Shown: one piece after another, positions 17,960-26,420 of the stretch
How positions within the stretch are numbered: position 1 is the first letter of the stretch
How the letters are laid out: each line of letters opens with the position of its first letter
Source of the DNA: Dietzia natronolimnaea
GTDB taxonomy: Bacteria > Actinomycetota > Actinomycetes > Mycobacteriales > Mycobacteriaceae
DNA: 64,000 nt
Assembly: GCF_002289575.1 (NCBI RefSeq)
Contig: NZ_NTGA01000019.1
Span: 62,001 to 126,000 of the forward strand
Direction: 5' to 3'
The notes under the pieces: model-generated
Database searches by the model: none
Seen by the model: the letters and a program-made list of their open reading frames with translations, nothing else
What the model was told of the DNA's origin: nothing
Translations under genes and position numbers: made by a program

Positions 17960-18615
17960 TCGCCTCGAGCCCCGCCGGCCAGCCGCTCGATCCCGTCGTG
18001 CATGAGATCGACGGCGGTGCCGAAGACGACACCGGGGTCGATCCCGCGATAGTCCGCCAGGAGTGCCGTGGTGAGCGGGAAGTCCTCGGCGGGAAGCGCC
18101 TCGATCTCCGCTGCGGTGGCGGAGTCCACGGGAGCCATCATCCCCAGCGCCTCGGCCGTGGCCAGCCCGAGCACCGTAGCGAACCAGCCCACCGTCACGG
18201 TCACGACCTGCGGCCGGGGGATCCCGGCACCCGCCATCGCCGCGTGCACGACCTCGGTGGTGGCGTAGTCGGCCGACCCGGTGTGGGTGAATCGCTGGAG
18301 CAACGGGAACGTCCGGGGATACGACCTGGCCAGGGCGCGGTACTGCTCGGCCAGGTGGAGCAGAGTCGACCGCCAGGGCTCCCCGGGCGCGGCGGGCCGC
18401 ACCCGGGCGTCCAGCCATGACGCCATGGCCCTGGTCAGCCCCTCCTTGGACCCGAAGTGATAGGCCACCGACATCGCGTCGCACCCCGCCGCTCGGGCCA
18501 CACCGCGCAGACTGAAGGACTCCTGCCCGCCCTCCTCGAGCAGACCGACGGCCGTATCGACGATCCGCTCGGGGGACAGTCCCCTCGGTCCACGTCCGGA
18601 GTGTCGCTCGACCAT
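17956..18615 (-). CDS. TetR-family transcriptional regulator
   Basis: A 219-residue TetR regulator with an N-terminal helix-turn-helix (RGVARAAGCDAMSVAYHFG, about 37-55) and an unassigned C-terminal domain. Start ATG 18615 has a GGGGGGA ribosome binding site. It is divergent from a GNAT acetyltransferase pair across an 81-bp gap holding a perfect TTCTAC-N3-GTAGAA palindrome, probably its operator. It therefore likely regulates itself and the acetyltransferases. The effector is unknown. Confidence 0.88.
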   Translation of the reverse strand: MVERHSGRGPRGLSPERIVDTAVGLLEEGGQESFSLRGVARAAGCDAMSVAYHFGSKEGLTRAMASWLDARVRPAAPGEPWRSTLLHLAEQYRALARSYPRTFPLLQRFTHTGSADYATTEVVHAAMAGAGIPRPQVVTVTVGWFATVLGLATAEALGMMAPVDSATAAEIEALPAEDFPLTTALLADYRGIDPGVVFGTAVDLMHDGIERLAGGARGD

Positions 18616-18656
18616 CAGATCCCCCCACTTTCGGGCCAACTGGCACGCCTCGATAT

Positions 18657-18671
18657 TTCTACATCGTAGAA
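18657..18671. promoter_or_regulatory. Probable TetR operator TTCTAC-N3-GTAGAA
   Basis: A perfect 6-bp inverted repeat with a 3-nt spacer, centred between the divergent TetR gene (start 18615) and GNAT gene (start 18697). It stands out as AT-rich in a GC-rich region. Confidence 0.65.
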
Positions 18672-18696
18672 TACTGGCAATCAGAAGGAGGACATC

Positions 18697-19305
18697 ATGG
18701 TGGAGATCAGGATCGCGGAGAGCGCTGACGCACCGGCCATCGGGGAGATGCTGGGTGAGGCGTTCGGTGAGGATCCCGCGTGGGCGCAGTTCTTCCCGGA
18801 CGAGTCCTCCCGGCCCGAACGCCTGACCGCGCACTATCGCCGCCACGTCAGTAGGCACCCGGACCGGGTCGACGTGGCCGTGGAGGGAGACCAGGTGCTG
18901 GGAGCGTTGCTCTGGGAGCCGCCCCACCACGGCGCGGGCCGGTTGTCCGGGTGGGCCGGCGGGGTCGCCGGGACACTGCGCTCACTGGTCTCACCCACCG
19001 CGCGCCGTGGCAGGGCCCACACCCGTGCGGTCGAGGCCCACAGGCCGCCGGAACCGCACTGGTACTTCCACGACATCGCCGCCGGACCCCGGGCCCGCGG
19101 GAAGGGGATCGGATCGGCGCTCCTACGCCACCGCCTGGCGCTCATCGATCAGGGCGGGCCGGAACCGGTGTTCCTCGAGGCCACCACCGCGGGCAGCCGC
19201 CGGCTGTACGAACGATTCGGTTTCCACCCCGTCGGCACCGTCCCCACGGGGCCCGGGCAGGAATCCACGGCGATGATCCGCCCGGTGGGAGTCGGCGATG
19301 AGTGA
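18697..19305 (+). CDS. GNAT-family N-acetyltransferase
   Basis: A 202-residue GNAT acetyltransferase. The acetyl-CoA binding motif A is visible as DIAAGPRARGKGIGSALL near residues 127-144, followed by FLEATTAGSRRLYERFGF, the usual motif B region. ATG 18697 has a near-perfect AGAAGGAGG ribosome binding site at 18683-18691. The 3' end overlaps a second GNAT gene by 8 bp. The acceptor substrate is unknown. The divergent TetR neighbour suggests an inducible detoxifying or resistance role, which is inference. Confidence 0.88.
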   Translation: MVEIRIAESADAPAIGEMLGEAFGEDPAWAQFFPDESSRPERLTAHYRRHVSRHPDRVDVAVEGDQVLGALLWEPPHHGAGRLSGWAGGVAGTLRSLVSPTARRGRAHTRAVEAHRPPEPHWYFHDIAAGPRARGKGIGSALLRHRLALIDQGGPEPVFLEATTAGSRRLYERFGFHPVGTVPTGPGQESTAMIRPVGVGDE

Positions 19306-19873
19306 CCCCCGCCTGGCCCGACCGGACGATCTCGACCCGGCCGCGGACACGCTGGCCCGGGCGTTCGAGCACTACCCCTGGACCCGCCACGTCATCCCCG
19401 AGGACGGGTACGGCGAGCGCCTGCTCACGCTGCAGCAGCTCTATCTCGCCCACGCCCACCGTCACGGGATCGTCGCCGTCACCGGGGACCTCGACGGTGT
19501 GATCGCGGACGGTGTGATCGCGCTCCTGCCCCCGGACGCACCGGACCCCGGCGAGGCGGCGGTCGAACAGATCGTGGCCCTGCACGGTGACCGGATCGGG
19601 CGCCTGGCCGGCGGCTCGCCGCCGCACGCCGGCTGGACGCTCGAGACCCTCGGGGTGCGCCCCACCGCCCAGGGCAGACGCCTCGGCAGCGCCCTGCTCG
19701 AGTTCGGCCTCGACGAGGCAGTGCGACGAGGCGCCCGAACCATCCGCCTGGAGACCTCGGACGAGCGGAACGTCACACTGTACGAGCGACACGGTTTCTC
19801 GGTCACCGGGCGCCGCGACCACCCGGACGGGCCCCCCGTCTGGACCATGGAGGTCCATCCCCGCGGTCGCTGA
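19298..19873 (+). CDS. GNAT-family N-acetyltransferase
   Basis: A 191-residue GNAT protein with motif A in LGVRPTAQGRRLGSALLEFG (about 116-135) and LYERHGFSVTG near 165. It overlaps the preceding GNAT by 8 bp, so the two form an operon under the same TetR-controlled promoter. Sequence similarity between the two is confined to the GNAT core, so they are probably not a recent duplication. The acceptor is unknown. Confidence 0.87.
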   Translation: MSDPRLARPDDLDPAADTLARAFEHYPWTRHVIPEDGYGERLLTLQQLYLAHAHRHGIVAVTGDLDGVIADGVIALLPPDAPDPGEAAVEQIVALHGDRIGRLAGGSPPHAGWTLETLGVRPTAQGRRLGSALLEFGLDEAVRRGARTIRLETSDERNVTLYERHGFSVTGRRDHPDGPPVWTMEVHPRGR

Positions 19874-19914
19874 CCCTCCACCCACCTGCGACTGAGGCCC
19901 CCGCGGGGTGGGGG

Positions 19915-19920
19915 TAGCTT
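19915..19920 (+). promoter_or_regulatory. -10 element (TAGCTT) of a leaderless membrane-protein gene
   Basis: TAGCTT ends seven nt before GTG 19928, and no Shine-Dalgarno sequence is present. The upstream CCCCGCGGGG palindrome could also contribute to control. Confidence 0.5.
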
Positions 19921-19927
19921 CTACAGC

Positions 19928-20602
19928 GTGTCCAGGTACCACGACCCGATCGCGCAGTGGCGTGCGGTCGCCGTGGTGTTGGCCTCCACGCTCACCGCCG
20001 CGGTCGCGCACACGGCGGGAGGAGGCGGCGTTCCCGGCCCGGGCGGCTGGGTCGTGGTGCTCCTGTGCCTCCTGCCCGTGGCCGCGCTCGCCCGGGGCCG
20101 CGTCGGACGAGGCGCGCCGGGACTGGCGGCGGCCGGCCTCCTCGGACAGGCCGTGGGCCACCTCGCCCTGTCGCTCGTGACGCTCCCCTCCACCACCGCA
20201 CACCACGGGGCCGGAGCCCATCACCCGGTCACGACCGGGCACCTCGCGGGTGCCTCGACCGGGCACGGGCTCGGGCACGGGTTGGTCGACGGCCACGGCG
20301 CCCCACCTCTACCCCCCACAGCGGGCTGGGGGGTCACCGCCGAAGCACTGGCCCATTCGGCCCACCTGGACCCGCTGATGCTCCTCGCCCACCTCGCCGG
20401 GGCGGTCCTGACGGCAGTGCTGGTGGCCGCCGCCGCCGGAGGAGTGCGCAGGGTGGTGGCCCGGCTGGTCCTACTGTTCCGTGCACTTCTCGCCCCCAGT
20501 ACCACGTTCCCGGGGACACCCGCCTCCGCCCGCGACGGCGCCCCGCCCGCGGTTCGGCTCTTGACCGCGCGCTCGCTACGCGGGCCACCGCTTCCGACCT
20601 GA
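19928..20602 (+). CDS. Histidine-rich membrane protein of unknown function
   Basis: A 224-residue protein with about four to five hydrophobic segments. The loop between about residues 78 and 125 is packed with histidines (HHGAGAHHP, GHLAGASTGHGLGHGLVDGHG), suggesting metal contact. It precedes a PepSY membrane protein that also has a His-rich loop, so the pair may act in copper or iron handling; that is inference. I do not recognise the family. The GTG start is supported by the -10 box at 19915-19920. Confidence 0.72.
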   Translation: MSRYHDPIAQWRAVAVVLASTLTAAVAHTAGGGGVPGPGGWVVVLLCLLPVAALARGRVGRGAPGLAAAGLLGQAVGHLALSLVTLPSTTAHHGAGAHHPVTTGHLAGASTGHGLGHGLVDGHGAPPLPPTAGWGVTAEALAHSAHLDPLMLLAHLAGAVLTAVLVAAAAGGVRRVVARLVLLFRALLAPSTTFPGTPASARDGAPPAVRLLTARSLRGPPLPT

Positions 20603-20618
20603 TCCACCACACCCTTCC

Positions 20619-20640
20619 CCCCGGGGCCGACGCCCCGGGG
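20619..20640 (+). other. Strong GC stem-loop between two membrane-protein genes
   Basis: CCCCGGGGC (20619-20627) pairs perfectly with GCCCCGGGG (20632-20640) around a 4-nt loop. It lies 17 nt after the His-rich protein stop and 100 nt before the PepSY gene. It is either a terminator without a T-run or an attenuator between the two genes. Confidence 0.55.
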
Positions 20641-20739
20641 CCACGCCGGTGTGCGTACTTCTCTCATCTCGAACGGCCCCCGCCGGTCGCGCACGAGCGC
20701 ACCGGCGGCACCGGGCCGTGGATCAGGAGTACCCAACAC

Positions 20740-22215
20740 ATGACCACCACGACCGAACATCCACGCGACCCCGACTCCCCCACCGCCGACGTTTCCACCG
20801 CCGGAGCGCGCGACCCGGGCGTCGGTGGCCCGCTGAGGCAACTCATGCTCCGCCTTCACTTCTACGTCGGCCTGCTGGTCGGCCCGTTCCTGCTCATCGC
20901 GGCGGTGTCGGGCTTCTTCTACGCACTGGCGCCGACGATCGAGAAGGTGGTCTACGCCGATCAGCTGACCGCCACCTCCTCGGCGCAGAACGTCCCGCTG
21001 GCCGATCAGATCACCACCGCACGCGCGTTCCATCCCGATCTCGCGGTGGCGAGAATCGTGGCCGGGAGCGACGGGTCGACGACCAGGGTCCTGTTCTCGG
21101 ACGACTCGCTGCCGTCGGAATCGCACTCCCGCGTGGTCTTTGTCGACCCCTCCGACGGCGCGATCCGCGGGGACACCGTCCAGTACGGGTCCGGGCAGGC
21201 GCTGCCCCTGCGCACCTGGCTGTCCGGCCTGCACCGCAGCCTGCACCTCGGCGAGGTGGGCCGCCTCTACTCCGAGCTGGCCGCAAGCTGGCTCGCCCCA
21301 CTCGCCCTGGCGGGGCTGTACCTGTGGTGGGGCCGGACCCGCCGCGCCGGTACCACTCCGTTCAGGTCGGCACCCGGCCTGGAGGGTCGGGCGCGCCTGC
21401 GTTCCCGCCACGCCGTCCTGGGGACATGGGCTCTGGTGGGCATGCTGGTGCTGTCGGCGACCGGCCTGACCTGGTCGGCCTACGCCGGTCAACGCGTCGC
21501 CGACCTCCGCGCCGCGCTGGACTGGACCACTCCGACGCTCTCAGCCACGTCACCTGAGTCCTCCAGCGCCGGAACTGCTCTCGCCGAGCCCGCGAACGGA
21601 CACCACGATCACGGCTCGCACGCGGGCTCCCGTGGCGTTGGCTCCGAGGGCGCCGCCGACTGGACCCCGGACGGAGCCCAGGTCGCCCTTGCGGGCGCCC
21701 GTTCCGCCGGCCTGACGGACCCGGTCCAACTCGTGCCGCCCACCGCCGACGGTGACCCCTGGCGGGTCCAGGAGGCCCGACGGTCCTGGACACCCGGTCC
21801 CGACGCGGTCAGCATCGATCCCGCGACGGGCGGCGTGGTGCAGTCCATCCCGTTCTCCGGCTACCCCGTCGCCGCCAAGCTCACCGACTGGGGCATCCGG
21901 CTCCACATGGGGTTCTTGTTCGGGCTGGCCAACCAGCTACTGCTGGCGGCCGTCGCGGCGGCGGCCATCGTCGTCACCCTCCGGGGGTACTCCCTGTGGT
22001 GGACACGTCGACCCACCCGCACCCGGGGCCTGGCCCGGCCCCCCGTGCGCGGCGCGGCGATCGAACTGCTGCGCCGCCGCCCGCTGGCCACCCTGGTCGG
22101 GGCGATCGTGGTCGCGGCGATCGGGTGGGCCGTCCCGCTCCTGGGGATCTCGCTGGCGGCATTCCTCGTCCTGGACGCTCTGGTGGGTCTCGCGGCACGG
22201 CGCGCACGCGGCTGA
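20740..22215 (+). CDS. PepSY-domain transmembrane protein
   Basis: A 491-residue PepSY-TM protein. It has the family layout: a first transmembrane helix (FYVGLLVGPFLLIAAVSGFF, about 37-56), an external PepSY region, a second helix pair after SGLHRSLHLGEVGRLY, a third near VLGTWALVGMLVLSATGLTW, an external His-rich loop (NGHHDHGSHAG, about 287-297), and a final helix pair with DWGIRLHMGFLFG. Such proteins are often linked to iron or siderophore reduction or to copper. ATG 20740 has AGGAG at 20725-20729; in-frame sequence upstream is not coding-like. The function is not settled for the family. Confidence 0.88.
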   Translation: MTTTTEHPRDPDSPTADVSTAGARDPGVGGPLRQLMLRLHFYVGLLVGPFLLIAAVSGFFYALAPTIEKVVYADQLTATSSAQNVPLADQITTARAFHPDLAVARIVAGSDGSTTRVLFSDDSLPSESHSRVVFVDPSDGAIRGDTVQYGSGQALPLRTWLSGLHRSLHLGEVGRLYSELAASWLAPLALAGLYLWWGRTRRAGTTPFRSAPGLEGRARLRSRHAVLGTWALVGMLVLSATGLTWSAYAGQRVADLRAALDWTTPTLSATSPESSSAGTALAEPANGHHDHGSHAGSRGVGSEGAADWTPDGAQVALAGARSAGLTDPVQLVPPTADGDPWRVQEARRSWTPGPDAVSIDPATGGVVQSIPFSGYPVAAKLTDWGIRLHMGFLFGLANQLLLAAVAAAAIVVTLRGYSLWWTRRPTRTRGLARPPVRGAAIELLRRRPLATLVGAIVVAAIGWAVPLLGISLAAFLVLDALVGLAARRARG

Positions 22216-22279
22216 CCTCCACCGACCCCGATTCGCCCCGTGACGAGCGGAATGCTGGTCACGGGGCGGCCGACGGGTC

Positions 22280-22285
22280 TAGATT
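22280..22285 (+). promoter_or_regulatory. -10 element (TAGATT) of leaderless carbonic anhydrase gene
   Basis: TAGATT ends six nt before ATG 22292, with no Shine-Dalgarno sequence between. Confidence 0.6.
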
Positions 22286-22291
22286 GCGGCC

Positions 22292-22795
22292 ATGACAGTC
22301 ACCGACGAGCTACTCGAGGCCGCCAGGGCCTACGCATCCGATTTCGACAAGGGCGACCTGCCCATGCCGCCCGGCCGCAAGATCGCCGTGGTGGCGTGCA
22401 TGGACGCCCGCCTCAACCCGTACGGTCTGCTGGGGCTCTCCGAGGGTGACGCCCACGTGATCCGCAACGCCGGAGGCGTGGTCACCGACGATGTGCTCCG
22501 GTCCCTCACGATCAGTCAGCGACTCCTGGGCACAGAGGAGATCGTGCTGATCCACCACACCGACTGCGGAATGCTCACGTTTCGGGATGACGATTTCAAG
22601 GACCAGATCCAGGCCGACACCGGTCTGCGTCCGCGGTGGTCACCGGAGGCCTTCGGGGAGGTGGACGGGGACGTCCGTCAGTCTCTCGCACGCGTCGAGG
22701 CGGACCCGTTCCTCCTGCACGGCTCCGCGGTCCGCGGCTTCGTCTACGACGTGGAGACCGGGCAGCTGCGTGAGGTCGCCCGCAGCCCCGGGTGA
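22292..22795 (+). CDS. Beta-class carbonic anhydrase
   Basis: A 167-residue beta-carbonic anhydrase, interconverting CO2 and bicarbonate. Zinc ligands are Cys36 (CMDAR, with the Asp38-Arg40 dyad), His89 and Cys92 (HHTDCGM). The length is that of the short actinobacterial type. It is transcribed alone and probably from a leaderless mRNA. The family assignment is firm; a role beyond general CO2/pH balance cannot be read. Confidence 0.93.
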   Translation: MTVTDELLEAARAYASDFDKGDLPMPPGRKIAVVACMDARLNPYGLLGLSEGDAHVIRNAGGVVTDDVLRSLTISQRLLGTEEIVLIHHTDCGMLTFRDDDFKDQIQADTGLRPRWSPEAFGEVDGDVRQSLARVEADPFLLHGSAVRGFVYDVETGQLREVARSPG

Positions 22796-23047
22796 GGTCC
22801 GTCGGACCCCCGTTTCTCCTGGCAAGGGCCAGCATCAGCAGTCTCATCGTCGGGAGAGATGTCGCGGCAGCACACATATCAGGTAGCCCGTCGAGGTGGT
22901 GGGGCTGCCCCGGTAGGGAGCACCCCGGCTGGCGGCCGCCCCGGCCGATCACGGTTCCGACTCACCTCTGGTGTGGCGTGCCTCACCCTGATACGGATGA
23001 GAGGCCTCCTCTCCCCGGAGGAGTCGCCCCGACAAGGGAGGCACGCC

Positions 23048-24025
23048 ATGTGCACCGGTCTCAGCCACACCACGAAGGACCACTACTTCGGCAGGAACCT
23101 CGACCTGGAGTACCCCTACAACGAGAAGGTCGCCATCACGCCCCGGAACTTCCCGTTCGAGTTCCGGCGGCTGCCCTCGCTGCCCACCCACCACGCCATC
23201 ATCGGAATGGCCACCACCGCTGACGGGTTCCCCCTGTACTACGACGGGACCAACGACGCGGGTCTGAGCATGGCGGGACTCAACTTCCCCGGAAACGCGG
23301 ACTACAAGCCCGAGGCGCCGGGAAAGGCGAATGTCGCGCCGTTCGAGTTCATCCCCTGGGTCCTGGGCCAGTTCGACACGGTCGATCAGGTGGAGACCGC
23401 GCTGACGGAGGTCAACCTCGTGGACATTGCGTTCAGTGCCGAGTTCCCCCAGTCACCGTTGCACTGGATCATCTCGGACCGTCACGGGTCCCTCACCGTC
23501 GAAAGCGTGGCCGCCGGTCTGCGGGTCTACGACAATCCGTACGGCGTGCTGACCAACAACCCGACCTTCGACATCCAGAGTTTCGGCCTGAACGACTACA
23601 TGCATCTGTCGACGACCCCGTCCGAGAACCGCTTCTCCGAGCGTCTCGAGTTCGATACCTACAGTCGCGGGATGGGGGCCATCGGCCTGCCCGGCGACCT
23701 GTCCTCGTCCTCGCGATTCGCCAAGGCCGTCTTCACCAAGATGAACTCGGTCTCCGGGACGTCCGAATCGGAATCCCTCAGCCAGTTCTTCCACATCCTC
23801 GGATCTGTCGCGCAGCAACGTGGATGCGTGCAGGTCGGCGGCGACGACTCGTACGAGATCACCATCTACTCGTCCTGCTGCAACACCGACACCGGCGTCT
23901 ACTACTACACCACCTACGAGAACAGTCAGATCACCGGCGTCGACATGCACTCAGCGGATCTCGACTCCGACACGATCGTCGACTATCCCCTGGTGACAGG
24001 CCAGCAGATCGCCATGCAGAACTGA
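23048..24025 (+). CDS. Linear amide C-N hydrolase (choloylglycine hydrolase family)
   Basis: A 325-residue Ntn-hydrolase of the penicillin V acylase/bile-salt hydrolase family. The N-terminus is MCTGLSHTTKDHYFGRNLD, so removal of Met1 exposes Cys2 as catalytic nucleophile, with the Arg and Asp of GRNLD placed as in the family. The NGTNDAG-like motif appears as YDGTNDAGLSMAGLN. ATG 23048 has AAGGGAGG at 23034-23041. The length and conserved N-terminus mark it as active. The substrate (bile salt, penicillin V or N-acyl-homoserine lactone) cannot be told. Confidence 0.93.
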   Translation: MCTGLSHTTKDHYFGRNLDLEYPYNEKVAITPRNFPFEFRRLPSLPTHHAIIGMATTADGFPLYYDGTNDAGLSMAGLNFPGNADYKPEAPGKANVAPFEFIPWVLGQFDTVDQVETALTEVNLVDIAFSAEFPQSPLHWIISDRHGSLTVESVAAGLRVYDNPYGVLTNNPTFDIQSFGLNDYMHLSTTPSENRFSERLEFDTYSRGMGAIGLPGDLSSSSRFAKAVFTKMNSVSGTSESESLSQFFHILGSVAQQRGCVQVGGDDSYEITIYSSCCNTDTGVYYYTTYENSQITGVDMHSADLDSDTIVDYPLVTGQQIAMQN

Positions 24026-24076
24026 GTGGCCGCTCCCAGGCCCTCACCGGCCCCCTTCCGAGGAAGGAAATCGACC

Positions 24077-24142
24077 ATGAGACCGATCGCCGCCCGATCG
24101 ACCATTCAGCTCGGTGGCCCACGTGAGACCGGAGAACGATGA
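24077..24142 (+). pseudogene. 21-codon ORF remnant with good ribosome binding site
   Basis: ATG 24077 follows AGGAAGGA at about 24061-24068 and opens a 21-codon frame (MRPIAARSTIQLGGPRETGE and one more residue) that then stops. The ribosome binding site and position after the hydrolase gene suggest the start of a second gene whose body was lost at the junction that also truncates cysW from the other side. It could equally be a chance ORF. Confidence 0.3.
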
Positions 24143-24195
24143 CCCGGCCACCACCTCACGGCGCGCCGATCGGCCGGAGACCAGGTGGTTGGAGC
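24143..24195. other. Probable deletion junction within cysW
   Basis: Homology to CysW ends here on the minus strand, and no gene body follows the plus-strand hydrolase. The lost segment would include most of cysW, cysA and any gene that followed the hydrolase. No transposase, direct repeat or tRNA is visible at the junction. Confidence 0.5.
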
Positions 24196-24338
24196 CGTCG
24201 AAGAACGTCCGCTGGACGATCATCAGCAGCGGCCAGCCGACCAGGAGGAAGAGATAGGTGACGACGACGACGAGGCGCACACCCGCCCACGGCGCCACCG
24301 GTCTGCGCGTCCGGGTGGACGGGGTGTGGGTGGTCTGC

Positions 24339-25226
24339 TCAGCCATGGCGAGCCACCCTCCGCGAGATGAGGTCGAGGATCGCGATGGCCAGGAGCGCCA
24401 CCGCGAGCAGGACCACGGCGACCGTGGCGGCGGCGGCCACGTTGTCGATCTCGATGTAGCTCTGGATGCGGATCGGGGCGCCCTCGGAGATGTTGGGCCG
24501 GTTGCCGGTGAACAACACCAGTGCTCCGAACTCCCCGACCCCGCGGGCGAAGGACAGGGTGGCCCCGGCGGCGATGGCCGGCGTCAGGGTGGGCAGGACG
24601 ATCCGCCGGAACGTCACGGCCCGGGACGCGCCGAGAGACCGGGCGGCCTGCTCGACCTGCGGGTCGAGTTCCAGCAGGACCGGCTCCACGGTGCGCACGA
24701 CGAACGGCAGCGTCACGAACAACACCGCCAGGAACACCGAGTACGGGGTTCCCGCGATGGTCAGCCCCATCGGGCTGTTCGGCCCGTAAAGGCTCAACAG
24801 CACCAACCCGGCAACCAGCGAGGGCAGGGCGAAGGGGATGTCGATCACCAACTCGATCACCCGCTTGCCCGGGAACCTGTCACGGACCAGGACCCAGGCG
24901 ATCAGGGTGCCCACCACGATGTTCACCACTGTCGCCGCGAGCGCCGAGAGCAGGGTCAGCCGGATGGCGTTGGCGGTCTGGACGTTGGTCAGGGTGCTCC
25001 AGAAGGTCTCCCAACCGCCTTCGGCGGACGAGACCACCACCAGCGAGAGCGGGATGAGCACCAGCAGGCTGAACCACAGCACCGACACGCCCAGAGCCAC
25101 GCCCGCGGGTCGGGTGAGGGTCGTACGGGAGGTGCGCCGCCGACTCCGCGCGGAAAGTCGCGGCGTCGTCGGCGCCGGTGGTGACGGTGGTGTCGGTGGT
25201 GTCGGCGGCGTGAAGACGGTGGCCAT
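24339..25226 (-). CDS. cysT: Sulfate ABC transporter permease CysT
   Basis: A 295-residue inner-membrane permease with about six hydrophobic segments and the permease coupling loop (EQAARSLGASRAVTFRRIVL, about 190-209). The N-terminal 40 residues are rich in proline and threonine. ATG 25226 is 2 bp after the sbp stop. It would normally pair with CysW and the ATPase CysA to import sulfate or thiosulfate, but cysW is truncated and cysA is missing here. Unless other copies supply them, this transporter cannot work. Confidence 0.9.
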   Translation of the reverse strand: MATVFTPPTPPTPPSPPAPTTPRLSARSRRRTSRTTLTRPAGVALGVSVLWFSLLVLIPLSLVVVSSAEGGWETFWSTLTNVQTANAIRLTLLSALAATVVNIVVGTLIAWVLVRDRFPGKRVIELVIDIPFALPSLVAGLVLLSLYGPNSPMGLTIAGTPYSVFLAVLFVTLPFVVRTVEPVLLELDPQVEQAARSLGASRAVTFRRIVLPTLTPAIAAGATLSFARGVGEFGALVLFTGNRPNISEGAPIRIQSYIEIDNVAAAATVAVVLLAVALLAIAILDLISRRVARHG

Positions 25227-25228
25227 CG

Positions 25229-26257
25229 TCAGTTCAGGCCGGAATTCTGGATGATCCGGGTGATGACCCCGTCGTCGTCGAAGTACTTGTCGACGACCGC
25301 CGTCCACCCGCCGAAGTCGTCGTCCACGGTGTACAGCTCCGCAATCTCCGGGAACGGATCCGCGGGGTCGGTCGCGCCGTCGACCTCCCCGACCTCCACC
25401 CGGTCCGCCAGGTGGCGCAGGGGACGGAAGCCGTACCGCGCGTAGATCGCCTGTCCCTCCGGGCTCAGGGCGTAGTCCAGGAACGCCTGCGCGGTCTCCG
25501 GAGCGGAGACGGTGACGGCCGCGGAGTTCTCGATGAGGAGGTTGCGGTCCGGGACGATGTACTCGTACTCCTCACCCTGCTGCTTACCGAGGATCGCCTC
25601 GTTCTCGTACGAGATCAGCACGTCACCGGTGCCGTCGAGGAACGCCGTGGTGGCGTCGCGGCCCGAACCGGGGAACGCGGCAACGTTGCCGATGACGGAC
25701 TCGAGGAACTCGGCGGCCTCCTCCTCGGTTCCGCCCTTCTGGAGCACCGACGCCCACGCCGCGAGGATGTTCCACCGCGCGGCGCCAGAGGAGCCGGGAT
25801 TGGGGGTCACGATCTCGACGCCGTCGCGGGCCAGGTCCTCCCAGTCGGTGATGTTCTCGGGGTTGCCCTCGCGCACCACCAACACCACCACGGAGTCGGT
25901 GAGGAATCCGTTGTTCGGACCGGAGTTCCAGTCCTGGTCCACCAGACCGGCGTCGACGAGCCGGGTGACGTCCGGTTCCACGGAGAAGTGGACGACGTCG
26001 GCGGGCTGACCGTTGGCCACCGCCCGCGACTGGTCGCCTGACGCGCCATAGGAGGTGAGCCAGGAGACCCCTTCACCGGCCGGGGTCTCGGCGAACGCCT
26101 CCTGCACCGCGGCGTTGCCCTCCGCGGGCACGGCGAAGCCGACGATCGACAACTCGTCCCCGGACGCCGACCCCCCGCATCCGGCGACGAGGGCGGCGGT
26201 CAGCCCCGCGCCCAGAATGCCGGTACCCAGCCTCGAGAGAATTCGTCTGTCAACCAT
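25229..26257 (-). CDS. sbp: Sulfate-binding lipoprotein of ABC transporter
   Basis: A 342-residue extracellular solute-binding protein. A clear lipoprotein signal ends LVAGC at about residue 27. Sulfate-binding family motifs include SYGASGDQSRAVANGQPADVV and NPGSSGAARWNIL. ATG 26257 is preferred over the longer frame because the signal peptide begins there. It is first in the operon sbp-cysT-cysW fragment. It captures sulfate or thiosulfate outside the membrane. Confidence 0.92.
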   Translation of the reverse strand: MVDRRILSRLGTGILGAGLTAALVAGCGGSASGDELSIVGFAVPAEGNAAVQEAFAETPAGEGVSWLTSYGASGDQSRAVANGQPADVVHFSVEPDVTRLVDAGLVDQDWNSGPNNGFLTDSVVVLVVREGNPENITDWEDLARDGVEIVTPNPGSSGAARWNILAAWASVLQKGGTEEEAAEFLESVIGNVAAFPGSGRDATTAFLDGTGDVLISYENEAILGKQQGEEYEYIVPDRNLLIENSAAVTVSAPETAQAFLDYALSPEGQAIYARYGFRPLRHLADRVEVGEVDGATDPADPFPEIAELYTVDDDFGGWTAVVDKYFDDDGVITRIIQNSGLN

Positions 26258-26407
26258 GTCGTGTCCACTTTCGCCGGTGCTGCCGGTCGGCAACAGAAGA
26301 GAAAGCTAACGACACCGGGCGTGAAGACTGAACTGTTTCGTTCACCGTGACTCAAACCACCCGCGCCATGGATGAAGGTGTCTCGCGTGGACGCGGAGCG
26401 GTCCGGC

Positions 26408-26413
26408 TACCCT
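26408..26413 (+). promoter_or_regulatory. -10 element (TACCCT) of leaderless cyclase gene
   Basis: TACCCT ends seven nt before ATG 26421, and no Shine-Dalgarno sequence is present. Confidence 0.5.
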
Positions 26414-26420
26414 CGTCAGC

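Larger units (their letters stand above)
24044..24346 (-). pseudogene. cysW: Truncated sulfate ABC transporter permease CysW
   Basis: The 100-codon frame begins like CysW: a polar start, then one transmembrane segment (GVRLVVVVTYLFLLVGWPLL, about 22-41) and RTFFDG (about 46-51). Family members continue for more than 200 residues with five further helices and the permease EAA loop. Here the homology stops after FFDG and the rest (SNHLVSGRSARR onward) is polar and unrelated. The start overlaps the cysT stop by 8 bp, as in an intact operon. cysA, normally next, is absent. This looks like a deletion with its breakpoint near 24190. Confidence 0.8.
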
